From NCBI RefSeq assembly GCF_902498065.1, contig NZ_CABVIR010000006.1, forward strand, positions 124,001 to 188,000: a DNA stretch of 64,000 nucleotides, given 5' to 3'. The position numbers and the translations under genes are program-made. Positions 16,044-25,325 of this stretch are shown here, in pieces. The DNA comes from Pseudomonas fluorescens. Its GTDB lineage: Bacteria > Pseudomonadota > Gammaproteobacteria > Pseudomonadales > Pseudomonadaceae. The number at the start of each line of letters is the position of its first letter. The stretch's first letter is position 1. The notes under the pieces are model-generated. The model was not told the DNA's origin and made no database searches. It saw only the letters and a program-made list of their open reading frames with translations.

Positions 16044-16613
16044 TCAGCGCGCAGTCAGTTCGATCACACAACACGGGCCGTTGCTGGAGAATTCCAGCAG
16101 GCCGGTGTTACCGTCGAGTTGCAGGCAGTCATGACGACCCAATTGCTGGGCACTGTTACCGACCTGCACTTCCAGCGCCTCGCTGACACTGAACACCAAC
16201 ACTGCGCCCGCCGAACTGAAAAACCGCTGTTCACCGTCTAGCCACTGCAACCGCGCGAGGTAACGCTGCGGCGCATAAATCAGGTTGAAATCGCGAATCG
16301 GCCCACCGAGCAAGGTGCAGGAAACCTGACTTTCACCACTGAAGGCGAAAGGATCAATCGGTAACAATGGTCGCGTGGCCTGGCCATCAACCGACAAGGT
16401 CATGCCGTCGCCTTGCAGCACGGTGATCACCCGCTCATAGCCAGCGAACGTCGAGAAGCCACCCGACTCGCCGATATCGGCAATCGACAGGCGCCAGCCG
16501 AAACCGTCAAGACCCGTGCCCGCATCGCGGGTGATTTCTTCAGTGCTGCCGCCACCGTTTTTCCACGGCATGCGCGGGTAATCTTTGGCGCGTAAAACCT
16601 TAACCTGACTCAT
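16044..16613 (-). CDS. hutD: HutD, histidine-utilisation accessory protein (cupin, Ves family)
   Basis: 189-residue cytosolic beta-barrel protein of the HutD/Ves family. N-terminal KDYPRMPWKNGGGSTEEI (about 11-28) is the family signature. It has no known catalytic activity; work in P. fluorescens proposed that it limits the upper level of hut expression, perhaps by binding formylglutamate or urocanate. It overlaps hutC by 4 bases, so regulator and modulator are made together. Confidence 0.93.
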   Translation of the reverse strand: MSQVKVLRAKDYPRMPWKNGGGSTEEITRDAGTGLDGFGWRLSIADIGESGGFSTFAGYERVITVLQGDGMTLSVDGQATRPLLPIDPFAFSGESQVSCTLLGGPIRDFNLIYAPQRYLARLQWLDGEQRFFSSAGAVLVFSVSEALEVQVGNSAQQLGRHDCLQLDGNTGLLEFSSNGPCCVIELTAR

Positions 16614-17359
16614 TTATGAAAGCGTCCTTCCAGACGATGACGGGAACCGGGGTGGATCAAACGGGCGGCGGTCACCGGCTGACGGCCGGACCAGGTGCGG
16701 CGACGAATCAGCAGGCACGGCTCGCCTTTCTCAATCTGCAGCAATTTGCACTCGCTAGCCTCAGCCAGAATCGCCTCGACCACGTGTTCGCCTTCGGTCA
16801 GCGGCGCGACCTGATTCAGATAGGCGTAAGGCGTTTGCAGGGTGAAATCCTGCTTGAGGTAGTCCGGGGCGACAAGCGCGTTGACGAAACGGTCTTCGAT
16901 TTGCACCGGAATGTCATTTTCGAAATGCACGATCAGCGAGTGGAAGACCTTCTGACCTTCACGCATATCCAGCGCCAGGGCACGCTCGGAGCCGGCAGCC
17001 TCTTCTTCCAGGGTGATCACCTTGCAGGTGTGGCGATGGCCGCGGGAGGCGATTTCGTCGGCGATGTTGTGCACTTCAAACAGCGCGGACTGGCTTTTCG
17101 GCTCGGCGACGAACGTGCCGACGCCCTGCATGCGCACCAACAGACCGTCGGCGGTCATCTCGCGCAGTGCGCGGTTGATGGTCATGCGGCTGAAACCGAG
17201 TTGGCTGACCAGCTCGCTTTCCGACGGAACGCGGTAATGCGGCGGCCAGTTTCCACTGTCGATTTGCTGGGTGATCATCTGTTTGACGCGGGCGTACAAA
17301 GGCGCCGGACTGTCGCCCATGTTCGCGGCCAACGGTGACACTGTAGGCGGAGTCGGCAC
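16610..17359 (-). CDS. hutC: HutC, GntR-family histidine-utilisation repressor
   Basis: 249-residue repressor. The N-terminal winged helix-turn-helix spans about 20-85 (YARVKQMI...VPSESELVSQLGFSRMTINRAL). A UTRA ligand domain follows, for urocanate. It is divergent from hutF with 107 bases between, and a near-perfect operator lies in that gap, so it should control both hutF and its own hutCD transcript as well as hutU. Confidence 0.96.
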   Translation of the reverse strand: MPTPPTVSPLAANMGDSPAPLYARVKQMITQQIDSGNWPPHYRVPSESELVSQLGFSRMTINRALREMTADGLLVRMQGVGTFVAEPKSQSALFEVHNIADEIASRGHRHTCKVITLEEEAAGSERALALDMREGQKVFHSLIVHFENDIPVQIEDRFVNALVAPDYLKQDFTLQTPYAYLNQVAPLTEGEHVVEAILAEASECKLLQIEKGEPCLLIRRRTWSGRQPVTAARLIHPGSRHRLEGRFHK

Positions 17360-17424
17360 GGTTAATCCTTGGTCATTTGGTAGAAGTTGCTAGCTTGCCG
17401 GAGTTTACCGAGCAGGCAAACGTC

Positions 17425-17440
17425 TGTATATGTATATACA
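17425..17440. promoter_or_regulatory. HutC operator between hutC and hutF
   Basis: TGTATATGTATATACA includes the perfect 10-base palindrome TGTATATACA (17431-17440). It lies 27 bases before the hutF ATG and 66 bases before the hutC ATG, so one site can repress both directions. Confidence 0.8.
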
Positions 17441-17466
17441 AATAACACACGATGGGGTGCTGAACC

Positions 17467-18831
17467 ATGTCCGCCTTCTTTGCCGAACGCGCGCTGCTGC
17501 CTAGTGGATGGGCCAACAATGTACGTCTTGAGGTCAGCGCCGACGGCGTTTTGACCCATGTCCAGGCCGATTCCAACGCAGATGGCGCCGAACGGCTAAG
17601 CGGTCCGCTGCTGCCGGGGATGCCGAATCTGCACTCCCACGCCTTTCAGCGAGCAATGGCTGGATTGGCCGAAGTGGCCGGTAATCCGAACGACAGTTTC
17701 TGGACCTGGCGTGATTTGATGTACCGGCTCGTCGGAAAAATCAGCCCCGATCAACTCGGCGTGATCGCCCGTCAGCTGTACATCGAAATGCTCAAGGCCG
17801 GTTACACCTCGGTCGCGGAATTTCATTACGTGCACCACGACACGAGCGGCCAACCGTACGCAGACCCTGCCGAGCTGGCGCTGCGCATCAGCCAGGCGGC
17901 CAGCTCCGCCGGTATAGGCTTGACCCTGCTGCCAGTGCTTTACAGCCACTCCGGTTTCGGCGGCCAGACACCGAATGACGGCCAACGTCGCTTTATCAAC
18001 AGCACTGAAAATTACCTGAAGCTTCAAGCCCGCTTGCAGCCGATCCTGGCGCAGCAACCGGCGCAATCGCTGGGTTTGTGTTTCCACTCGTTGCGCGCGG
18101 TAACACCGCAGCAAATCAGCGACGTGCTGGCGGCCAGCGACAAGCAGTGCCCTGTGCACATTCACATCGCCGAACAGCAGAAAGAAGTCGATGACTGCCT
18201 CAGCTGGAGTGGTCGTCGCCCTCTGCAATGGCTGTATGAAAACACCGAAGTCGATCAACGCTGGTGCCTGGTCCACGCGACCCACGCCAACCCGGAAGAA
18301 GTCACGCTGATGGCCAAGAGTCGCGCCATCGCCGGCTTGTGCCTGACCACCGAAGCCAACCTCGGCGACGGGATTTTTCCGGCGGTGGACTTCCTCGCTC
18401 AAGGTGGGCGCATGGGCATCGGTTCCGACAGCCATGTGTCGTTGAGCGTGGTGGAAGAATTGCGTTGGCTGGAATACGGCCAGCGTCTGCGCGATCAGCG
18501 GCGTAATCGGTTGTATGGCGCGGAACAGCCGATGGTCGGCCGGACGCTGTATGACGCCGCGCTGGACGGCGGCGCCGAGGCGCTGGGCCAGCCGATCGGT
18601 GCGCTGGAGGTGGGTAAGCGCGCGGATTGGCTGGTGCTGGACGGTAACGACCCGTACCTGGCGACCGCCAGTGGCGACGGGATTCTCAATCGTTGGTTGT
18701 TTGCCGGTGGCGACCGCCAGGTGCGTGATGTACTGGTCAATGGCCAATGGGTCGTGCGCGATGGACGTCACGCCGACGAAGAGGAAAGCAGCCGGGCGTT
18801 CACCCAGGTCCTGCGCGATCTCTTGGGCTGA
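17467..18831 (+). CDS. hutF: Formimidoylglutamate deiminase
   Basis: Fourth step of the five-step pathway: N-formimino-L-glutamate to N-formyl-L-glutamate and ammonia. 454 residues of the amidohydrolase superfamily. Metal ligands lie in NLHSHAFQR (about 54-62), HIHIAEQQKE (about 235), HATHAN (about 271) and GSDSHVSLS (about 319). Its presence, with HutG, shows that this strain does not use the direct HutG-type formiminoglutamase route. Only hut gene on the plus strand. Confidence 0.97.
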   Translation: MSAFFAERALLPSGWANNVRLEVSADGVLTHVQADSNADGAERLSGPLLPGMPNLHSHAFQRAMAGLAEVAGNPNDSFWTWRDLMYRLVGKISPDQLGVIARQLYIEMLKAGYTSVAEFHYVHHDTSGQPYADPAELALRISQAASSAGIGLTLLPVLYSHSGFGGQTPNDGQRRFINSTENYLKLQARLQPILAQQPAQSLGLCFHSLRAVTPQQISDVLAASDKQCPVHIHIAEQQKEVDDCLSWSGRRPLQWLYENTEVDQRWCLVHATHANPEEVTLMAKSRAIAGLCLTTEANLGDGIFPAVDFLAQGGRMGIGSDSHVSLSVVEELRWLEYGQRLRDQRRNRLYGAEQPMVGRTLYDAALDGGAEALGQPIGALEVGKRADWLVLDGNDPYLATASGDGILNRWLFAGGDRQVRDVLVNGQWVVRDGRHADEEESSRAFTQVLRDLLG

Positions 18832-18843
18832 CCCCGGAAACAA

Positions 18844-18936
18844 CTGTGGGAGCGAGCCTGCTCGCGATGGGGCCATCAGCCTCAACATTGACGTTGACTG
18901 ATAGACCGCCATCGCGAGCAGGCTCGCTCCCACATA
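18844..18936. repeat. REPIN (GCGAGC-CTG type)
   Basis: CTGTGGGAGCGAGCCTGCTC and an inverted copy about 35 bases apart, in the convergent gap between hutF and the lipocalin gene. Both arms have the same stem variant. Confidence 0.9.
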
Positions 18937-18952
18937 GGTTATGCGTTAGCTG

Positions 18953-19522
18953 TTAGTTCGAGGTCTTGGCCATCTGCGTATCCGTCGCACGCCAGATCAA
19001 CCGAGTGGTGTCATACCCCTGCTGACGCGCCTTGCTCAGCAGCTCTTCGCGCACTACGCCGTTGACCGTCGGGGTCCGTGACAACAGCCACAGATACCGG
19101 CGGCTCGGGTCGCCGACAATGGCGGTCTTGTAGTCATCGCTGACGTACAACACCCAGTATTGCCCCTTCGCCACACCCGGCAGCAATCGTGAGAACCAGT
19201 TATCGAACTCGACCCACAACTTGTCGGTCTTGCCCGGCACCTGTGGATAAGCCGTGCCTTTGGCCTCTTCCCATTGCCAGTCCGTCGTCAGACAGCGGTT
19301 CAGCACCAGCACGTTGCCGTCCGGCTTGAGCGTGTAATGGGCTTCGGATTGCGCGCAGTTGCGCTGGAAATACATCGGCAGACGCGCCAACTCGTACCAG
19401 GTCCCTTGGTACTTCTTCAAATTGACGCTGGCGACGGTTTTCGGCGCCAATGGATCTTCGCCAGAAGTGGCGCAGCCTGCCAATACCAGGCCGGCAAAAA
19501 GGAGGATCAATAACCGTTTCAT
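18953..19522 (-). CDS. blc: Blc-type outer-membrane lipocalin lipoprotein
   Basis: 189-residue lipoprotein: lipobox LVLAGC with lipidated Cys17, then the lipocalin signature KKYQGTWYELARLPMYFQ (about 37-54). NWFSRLLPGVAKGQYWVLYV and the conserved SRRYLWLLSRTP near residue 140 match bacterial Blc. These proteins bind fatty acids or lysophospholipids at the outer membrane. 31 bases downstream of a second small lipoprotein gene on the same strand, probably one transcript. Confidence 0.93.
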   Translation of the reverse strand: MKRLLILLFAGLVLAGCATSGEDPLAPKTVASVNLKKYQGTWYELARLPMYFQRNCAQSEAHYTLKPDGNVLVLNRCLTTDWQWEEAKGTAYPQVPGKTDKLWVEFDNWFSRLLPGVAKGQYWVLYVSDDYKTAIVGDPSRRYLWLLSRTPTVNGVVREELLSKARQQGYDTTRLIWRATDTQMAKTSN

Positions 19523-19553
19523 TGTTTTTCTCCCGCGGGCGCATCGCCCCGGA

Positions 19554-19808
19554 TTACTTCAGGCCTTGGCCAGAAAACATCAACACTTTGTCACCGGCGT
19601 ACTGCACGCTGATAAAGCTGTTCTTGTCGCCCCAGGTGCAACTGGACATGCCGAGCGCTCCCGAGCAGTCGGTGGGTTTGCCCAGCAAGGTTTCCACCTC
19701 GGCCTTGGGCATGCCGGTCGACAGCTTCGAATAATTTTCCTGATTGATCTTGCCGCATGCGGCCAACAACACGCAGAACGAAAGCAAAGCGATGGAACGC
19801 AGCGACAT
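19554..19808 (-). CDS. Small lipoprotein, SmpA/DUF3862-like
   Basis: 84-residue protein with lipobox VLLAAC (Cys18) and a BamE/SmpA-like body: SKLSTGMPKAEVETLLGKPT is the recurring helix-turn of this fold, followed by CSGALGMSSCTWGD with a possible disulphide. The function is unknown. Precedes the lipocalin gene by 31 bases. Confidence 0.85.
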   Translation of the reverse strand: MSLRSIALLSFCVLLAACGKINQENYSKLSTGMPKAEVETLLGKPTDCSGALGMSSCTWGDKNSFISVQYAGDKVLMFSGQGLK

Positions 19809-20090
19809 GGTGTAGCTCCTGGGTCGTAGGGGAATGGCATGGCTGCCAAGCTGAAGCTTAGAAGAGAAAAGCCCTGTCTGGTTCCCTGACTGAACGCCTA
19901 TTTATTGGGCCGCTTGTCTGCCTTTTGCCGAAAAATCAGCCACTTTCTTGCGCTGTTGAGCATTTCGTCAGTTTTGGCAAAAGACGCCTAATCTTTGGCG
20001 TCGGCCAGTCGACATAAAAGCAGCGCAAAGCCCGCTCCTGTGGCAAATTGGCGCCCCTTGTCGACCAGCCCCTCCGCGGTAGTTCATTTA

Positions 20091-21983
20091 ATGACCAGAA
20101 ACATGAAGTTCAGCCACAAGATCCTGCTGGCTGCTGCCCTCGTGGTGGCCGTTGCATTCGCCTGTTTCATCCTGTTCAACGACTACCGTCAGCGCCAGAC
20201 CTTGCGCAGCAGTACCGAATCGTCGATGCAGGAACTGGGCAGCCTGACCACCCGCAACATTCAAACCTGGCTGGAAAGCCGCATCCAGCTGTTGCAATCG
20301 TTGTCCCAACAGATCGCCTTGGACGGCAGCGCCCAGACCAACCTCAAGCGCGCCATCGACCTGCCGGCCTACACCAGCAATTTCCAGCTGAGCTACTTTG
20401 GCGGCACCGACGGCGTGATGTTCTCGGTTCCGGCCGGCAATCGCGCCGCCGATTATGACCCTCGCGCACGTGGCTGGTACAAGGCGGCCAACGGCGCGCA
20501 ACAGACCATCGTCACCGAACCGTACATCGCTGCATCCTCCGGCAAACTGGTGATCACCGTGGCCACACCGGTGAAGCATCAGAACCAGATGATCGGCGTC
20601 GCCGGCGCCGACATTGATCTGTCCAGCGTCAGCGCGATCATCAACTCGCTGAACTTCGGCGGTCACGGTCATGCGTTTATCGTCAGCGCCGACGGCAAGA
20701 TCCTGATTCACCCGGACAGCAAACTGGTGCTCAAAAACCTCGCCGAGGCCTACCCGAACGGCACCCCGCAAGTCAGCCCGGGCATGAAGGAAGTCGAGAT
20801 CGACGGCAAGCGCCAGTTCATCTCCTTCACCCATGTCAACGGCGTGCCGTCGGCGGATTGGTATGTGGCGCTGGTGCTGGATCAGGACACCGCGTTCTCG
20901 ATGATCAGCGAATTCCGCACCTCAGCGATCATCGCCATGGTCATCGCGGTGGTGTTCATCATCGCCCTGCTGGGCATGCTGATCAGCTTCCTGATGCAGC
21001 CGCTGCTCGCCATGGGCCGCGCCATGCATGACATCGCCGAAGGTGAAGGCGACCTGACCAAACGCCTGACCATCCACGGCCATGATGAATTCGGTGCGCT
21101 GGGCACTTCGTTCAACCGCTTTGTCGAGCGTATTCACACCTCGATCCGCGAAGTCTCCTCGGCCACCGGCCAGGTCAACGAAGTCGCCCTGCGCGTCGTC
21201 GCCGCGTCCAACTCGTCAATGTTCAACTCCGATCAGCAAGCCTCGCGCACCAGCAGCGTGGCCGCCGCCATCAACGAACTGGGCGCCGCCGCCCAGGAAA
21301 TCGCCCAGAACGCCGCCCTCGCCTCGCAGCATTCGAGCGATGCACGCGCCTTGGCCGAGGACGGTCAGCAGGTGGTGGATAAAACCATCGCGGCGATGCA
21401 ACAGCTCTCGGCGAAGATCAGCGATTCGTGCGGCAACATCGAGACGCTCAACAGCAACACGGTGAACATCGGGCAGATTCTGGAAGTGATCACCAGCATC
21501 TCGCAGCAGACCAACTTGCTGGCCTTGAACGCCGCCATCGAAGCCGCCCGTGCCGGTGAAGCCGGACGCGGTTTTGCCGTGGTCGCCGACGAAGTGCGCA
21601 ACCTCGCCCACCGCACGCAGGATTCGGCGCAGCAAGTGCAGAAGATGATCGAGGAACTGCAAGTCGGCGCCCGCGAAGCGGTGAGCACCATGACCGACAG
21701 CCAGCGCCAGAGTGAAAGCAGCGTGGGCATTGCCAATCAGGCGGGCGAGCGTCTGGGCAGCGTGACGCAGCGCATCGGTGAGATCGACGGGATGAACCAG
21801 TCCGTGGCGACGGCGACTGAAGAGCAGACCGCTGTGGTGGAATCGATCAATGTCGACATCACTGAGATCAACACGCTGAACCAGGAAGGGGTGGAGAACC
21901 TGCAGGCGACGTTGCGTGCTTGCTCTGACCTTGAGCAGCAGGCGGCGCGGTTGAAGCAGTTGGTGGGTAGTTTCCGGATCTAA
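20091..21983 (+). CDS. Methyl-accepting chemotaxis protein with amino-acid-binding dCache domain
   Basis: 630 residues from the ATG at 20091 (an ATG at 20103 is also possible; upstream codons of the same frame look non-coding). TM1 is about 11-30, the periplasmic dCache_1 domain about 31-275, TM2 about 285-305, then HAMP and the signalling domain with the tip near EVITSISQQTNLLALNAAIE. The ligand residues known from PctA are all present at the same spacing: Tyr122, Arg127, Trp129, Tyr130, Tyr145 and Asp174. So an L-amino-acid receptor of the PctA/CtaA class. Expressed alone, ahead of a REPIN. Confidence 0.93.
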   Translation: MTRNMKFSHKILLAAALVVAVAFACFILFNDYRQRQTLRSSTESSMQELGSLTTRNIQTWLESRIQLLQSLSQQIALDGSAQTNLKRAIDLPAYTSNFQLSYFGGTDGVMFSVPAGNRAADYDPRARGWYKAANGAQQTIVTEPYIAASSGKLVITVATPVKHQNQMIGVAGADIDLSSVSAIINSLNFGGHGHAFIVSADGKILIHPDSKLVLKNLAEAYPNGTPQVSPGMKEVEIDGKRQFISFTHVNGVPSADWYVALVLDQDTAFSMISEFRTSAIIAMVIAVVFIIALLGMLISFLMQPLLAMGRAMHDIAEGEGDLTKRLTIHGHDEFGALGTSFNRFVERIHTSIREVSSATGQVNEVALRVVAASNSSMFNSDQQASRTSSVAAAINELGAAAQEIAQNAALASQHSSDARALAEDGQQVVDKTIAAMQQLSAKISDSCGNIETLNSNTVNIGQILEVITSISQQTNLLALNAAIEAARAGEAGRGFAVVADEVRNLAHRTQDSAQQVQKMIEELQVGAREAVSTMTDSQRQSESSVGIANQAGERLGSVTQRIGEIDGMNQSVATATEEQTAVVESINVDITEINTLNQEGVENLQATLRACSDLEQQAARLKQLVGSFRI

Positions 21984-22000
21984 GGCGCTTTCACTGGCCT

Positions 22001-22077
22001 CATCGCCAGCAGGCTGGCTCCCACAATAGGTTTGTGTCGATCACAACCCCCTGTGGGAGCCAGCCTGCTGGCGATGA
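22001..22077. repeat. REPIN (GCCAGC type)
   Basis: CATCGCCAGCAGGCTGGCTC and an inverted copy about 25 bases apart in the convergent gap after the chemoreceptor gene. Confidence 0.9.
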
Positions 22078-22099
22078 CGGCATCAGCCGCAATGAAGAG

Positions 22100-22702
22100 T
22101 CAGAACCGAGACCCAGGCTGCGAAAGAAACGCCAACTCCTGCGCGGTAGACTCCCGCCCCAACACCGCATTGCGATGCGGAAACCGTCCAAACCGCGCAA
22201 TCACTTCCCGATGCCGCTCGGCATAATCCAGATTATCGGCAAACACCGCGCGATCAGCTTCTGGCTGCTCGGCAACCAGCGCGATAAAGCGCGAAACCGC
22301 CTCATCCTGCACCGCCAGATGCTCGCAATGCTCGAACACCAGGTAGATAAACACCCGCTGAATCGGTCGCAACTGCCGATCAAAATCCGCAGCAATGCCT
22401 TGCGCTACGAGAGCCTGCGCCCTGAGATCGCCTGCAAAGGATTTGGGAGTGTCGCGATAGATCATTCGCGGGAGTTGATCGAGCAGCAGCACCAGGGCCA
22501 GCCAACCGTCAGGGCGTTGCGCCCAGTCAGTCAATCCGCCGGCCAGTGCCTGCTCGACCCAGTCCCCGAAACGCGTCTGCGCTTCGAGGTCCTGGCTGTC
22601 GCGCTTGCCGAACCATAACTTGCCCTTCTCCGCCGCTGTTTCGTTGGGTGATTCGGAGTTTCCGAACCACCATTCGAGCAACGGCTGCCAGGGCGCGGTC
22701 AT
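22100..22702 (-). CDS. DUF924 family protein
   Basis: 200-residue protein of the DUF924 family (TPR-like all-helical fold). WWFG (11-14), KGKLWFGKRDSQD (26-38), LLLDQLPRMIYRDTPKSFA (about 73-91) and RFPHRNAVLGRES near the C-terminus are the conserved blocks. No biochemical function is established. It begins 2 bases after the fbp stop, so it is cotranscribed with fbp. Confidence 0.9.
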   Translation of the reverse strand: MTAPWQPLLEWWFGNSESPNETAAEKGKLWFGKRDSQDLEAQTRFGDWVEQALAGGLTDWAQRPDGWLALVLLLDQLPRMIYRDTPKSFAGDLRAQALVAQGIAADFDRQLRPIQRVFIYLVFEHCEHLAVQDEAVSRFIALVAEQPEADRAVFADNLDYAERHREVIARFGRFPHRNAVLGRESTAQELAFLSQPGSRF

Positions 22703-22704
22703 GT

Positions 22705-23715
22705 TTATTCCTTGTGGTAAGCCGTAACGCGTGCGACTTCTTCTTTCGAACCGAGGAACACCGCTACGCGCTGGTGCAAGCCGTCCGGCTGAATGTCGAG
22801 GATGCGCTGGTGACCATCGGTAGAGGCGCCGCCGGCCTGTTCAACCAGGAACGACATCGGGTTGGCTTCGTACATCAGGCGCAGTTTGCCCGGCTTCGAA
22901 GGCTCGCGGCTGTCACGTGGGTACATGAACAGGCCGCCACGGGTCAGGATACGGTGCACGTCGGCCACCATCGCGGCGACCCAGCGCATGTTGTAGTTCT
23001 TTTTCAGCGGACCTTCGTCACCCGCCAGCAATTCGTCGACGTAACGTTGTACCGGTGCTTCCCAGTGACGCTGGTTGGACGCGTTGATCGCGAATTCCTG
23101 CGTGGACTCCGGGATCGTGATGTCTTCATGGGTCAGTACGAAGCTGCCCATCTCACGGTCCAGGGTAAAGCCTTTCACGCCATCACCCAGGGTCAGCACC
23201 AGCATGGTCTGTGGGCCGTAGATGGCATAACCGGCGGCAACCTGCTCGGTGCCTGGCTGCAGGAAAGCCTTTTCGTTCAAGGCTTCGTTCTGGCTCAGGT
23301 ATTCGCTCGGGCAACGCAGCACCGAGAAAATAGTACCGACCGGAGCGTTGATGTCGATGTTCGACGAACCGTCCAACGGGTCAAACACCAGCAGGTACGC
23401 GCCTTTCGGGTATTTACCCGGGATCTGGTAGGCATTGTCCATTTCTTCGGACGCCATGCCGGCCAGGTGGCCGCCCCATTCGTTGGCTTCGAGCAGGATC
23501 TCGTTGGAGATCACGTCGAGTTTCTTCTGCACTTCACCTTGGACGTTTTCGGTGCCCATGCTGCCCAGAACACCACCCAGGGCGCCTTTGGAGACGGCGT
23601 GGCTGATTTCTTTACAGGCGCGCGCCACCACTTCGATCAGGAAACGCAGATCGGCAGGGGTGTTGTTGCTACGGGTCTGCTCAATCAAATAGCGACTCAG
23701 GGTAACGCGGGACAT
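22705..23715 (-). CDS. fbp: Class 1 fructose-1,6-bisphosphatase
   Basis: 336 residues. Gluconeogenic hydrolysis of fructose 1,6-bisphosphate to fructose 6-phosphate, Mg2+-dependent. The metal-binding signature FDPLDGSSNIDIN is at about residues 110-122, and the product-binding region YGPQTMLVLTLGDGV and GKLRLMYEANPMSFLVEQAGG are present. Essential for growth on amino acids and organic acids, fitting the neighbouring hut genes only by coincidence of metabolism. DUF924 follows after 2 bases. Confidence 0.98.
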   Translation of the reverse strand: MSRVTLSRYLIEQTRSNNTPADLRFLIEVVARACKEISHAVSKGALGGVLGSMGTENVQGEVQKKLDVISNEILLEANEWGGHLAGMASEEMDNAYQIPGKYPKGAYLLVFDPLDGSSNIDINAPVGTIFSVLRCPSEYLSQNEALNEKAFLQPGTEQVAAGYAIYGPQTMLVLTLGDGVKGFTLDREMGSFVLTHEDITIPESTQEFAINASNQRHWEAPVQRYVDELLAGDEGPLKKNYNMRWVAAMVADVHRILTRGGLFMYPRDSREPSKPGKLRLMYEANPMSFLVEQAGGASTDGHQRILDIQPDGLHQRVAVFLGSKEEVARVTAYHKE

Positions 23716-23868
23716 GGAAGGCTCCGGTGGAATGGGGGGGCTAAAAACCCGCGCAGTTTAACGCGAGTCGGGGCGCATTTCCTCCTATCAGACGTGAGAT
23801 GCCCAATAGAGTTCATGTGCCGGGTTTAGCGTAGTTCGAAACGGGCATTTTTACCGTCCGATAAACCG

Positions 23869-23935
23869 CTATCGCCAGCAGGCTGGCTCCCACAGGGGAA
23901 TGCGGCTAACTGTGGGAGCCAGCCTGCTGGCGATC
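23869..23935. repeat. REPIN (GCCAGC type)
   Basis: ATCGCCAGCAGGCTGGCTCC and an inverted copy about 20 bases apart, between the DUF3999 stop and the fbp start. Confidence 0.9.
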
Positions 23936-23954
23936 GGGTGCGCAGCACCCGCCT

Positions 23955-25325
23955 TCAAGGTTTTACCGGGGGTTTGCGCAACAAGCTGAACGCCATCGCC
24001 GCCAAAAACAAAACGCTTAGCAACAACACCGCCCACAACCCGAACTTCTTCCAGTTGGTTTCAACCTGTGCAGTCGAGGGGACTGCCGATGTCGGTGTCG
24101 CGACCACCCCGCTGTCCACCGTCGCCTTACCCAACGCCGCCCACTTCGCCGCACTGTAATCCGGAATCAGCGTTGCCAGCGGCAGGTTCGCCGCTTTCAC
24201 CGTCCCATTGCCCAACGCCAGCGTATAAGGCCCGGCGCCGCGCGCCAGGAACACCAATTGCGTCGAACGCACAGCGAATCGCACCGTCGGCGCCTCGGCA
24301 CCCAAGCCACCGCCGCGCTCGTCCACCGTCAACTTCAACTGCTGCACGGTTTGCCCTGGCAGCTGCAATTCGTTCTGCACCACATCCTGGCCACTCTGGG
24401 TCAAGCGATAGAGCAAACCACTGCTCAACGGCTGCCACGGCAGGCTGCTTTCGCGACGACCGGACAAGGTCACCGGCGCAAGGCTGTTCGGCTGATTCAG
24501 CTCGACCTGCAAGCGCTCGACGTTCAGCCCCATCGGCAATTGCCAAGTGTATTCCCCGGCCTTCGCGCTGCTGCCGGCCAACGGTTGCGACCAGACCAGC
24601 GGCAGCGAAAGGCTGCGTGTGCTGGCACTTTCCAGTTGCACTGACGTCAGCGTCGGCGCCGATTGCGGCGCGTTCCACAACAAGCGCAGATAACGCGCCG
24701 GTTGCCCCGGCAAGCTGACTTCATGCTGCTCAACCCGCTCGTCGGCAAACGTCAGCCGCGCCACCTGCCCGTCACCCCACGACTGCCAATGCTGCAAATC
24801 GTCGCTGGCTTCGATGCTGAAACGCTGGAAGCCATCGCGCTCGCTGGTCCAGTCGAGGATCAGTTGCTGCAACGGCGCCTTGATGCCGCTGGCGTCGAGC
24901 AACCAACCGCGCAGCACTTCTTCGCCCACCTCCAGTTGACTCGACGGCTGCACCTCGACCAGCGTGCCGTTAGCGTTCGATTGCACCCGCACACTCGGCG
25001 CGCGCTCGGTGGCGTCCGCCGAGTTGTACAGCGGGAACCACTTCACATCGGTCAGAGGGTTTTCGCCGGTTTTCGCGGTCTCACGCGCCAAGGCGTAGGC
25101 CTGAGCTTCACCGTTCGCGTTGAATACGCGCACATCGCTGAGGTCGGTTTGCCGCGCATTCAATTGCACGGCCAAGGGCAATTCGAGGCGATACCACGGC
25201 CCTTCGCCGCTCACGGTCAACGGCACTTGCGTGGCGAAGTCCGACGGCTTTTCCTGCGCAGTGGCCGACAACGCCACGCCCAACGCAACAGCGCCCAACC
25301 AGACCAGGTTCAGCTTCTGACTCAA
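23955..25325 (-). CDS. DUF3999 family envelope protein
   Basis: 456 residues: a signal peptide (MSQKLNLVWLGAVALGVALS...), a long beta-rich periplasmic body, and a single C-terminal transmembrane helix (LWAVLLLSVLFLAAMAFSLL) followed by a short basic tail. So an inner-membrane-anchored periplasmic protein. It overlaps the DUF2339 gene by 4 bases. The pair is widely conserved in pseudomonads; its function is not known to me. Confidence 0.88.
   Translation of the reverse strand: MSQKLNLVWLGAVALGVALSATAQEKPSDFATQVPLTVSGEGPWYRLELPLAVQLNARQTDLSDVRVFNANGEAQAYALARETAKTGENPLTDVKWFPLYNSADATERAPSVRVQSNANGTLVEVQPSSQLEVGEEVLRGWLLDASGIKAPLQQLILDWTSERDGFQRFSIEASDDLQHWQSWGDGQVARLTFADERVEQHEVSLPGQPARYLRLLWNAPQSAPTLTSVQLESASTRSLSLPLVWSQPLAGSSAKAGEYTWQLPMGLNVERLQVELNQPNSLAPVTLSGRRESSLPWQPLSSGLLYRLTQSGQDVVQNELQLPGQTVQQLKLTVDERGGGLGAEAPTVRFAVRSTQLVFLARGAGPYTLALGNGTVKAANLPLATLIPDYSAAKWAALGKATVDSGVVATPTSAVPSTAQVETNWKKFGLWAVLLLSVLFLAAMAFSLLRKPPVKP

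Noticed and set aside
19983..20002. GACGCC/GGCGTC hairpin before the chemoreceptor gene
   Set aside because: 6-bp stem with 8-base loop, no T-run and no known motif.
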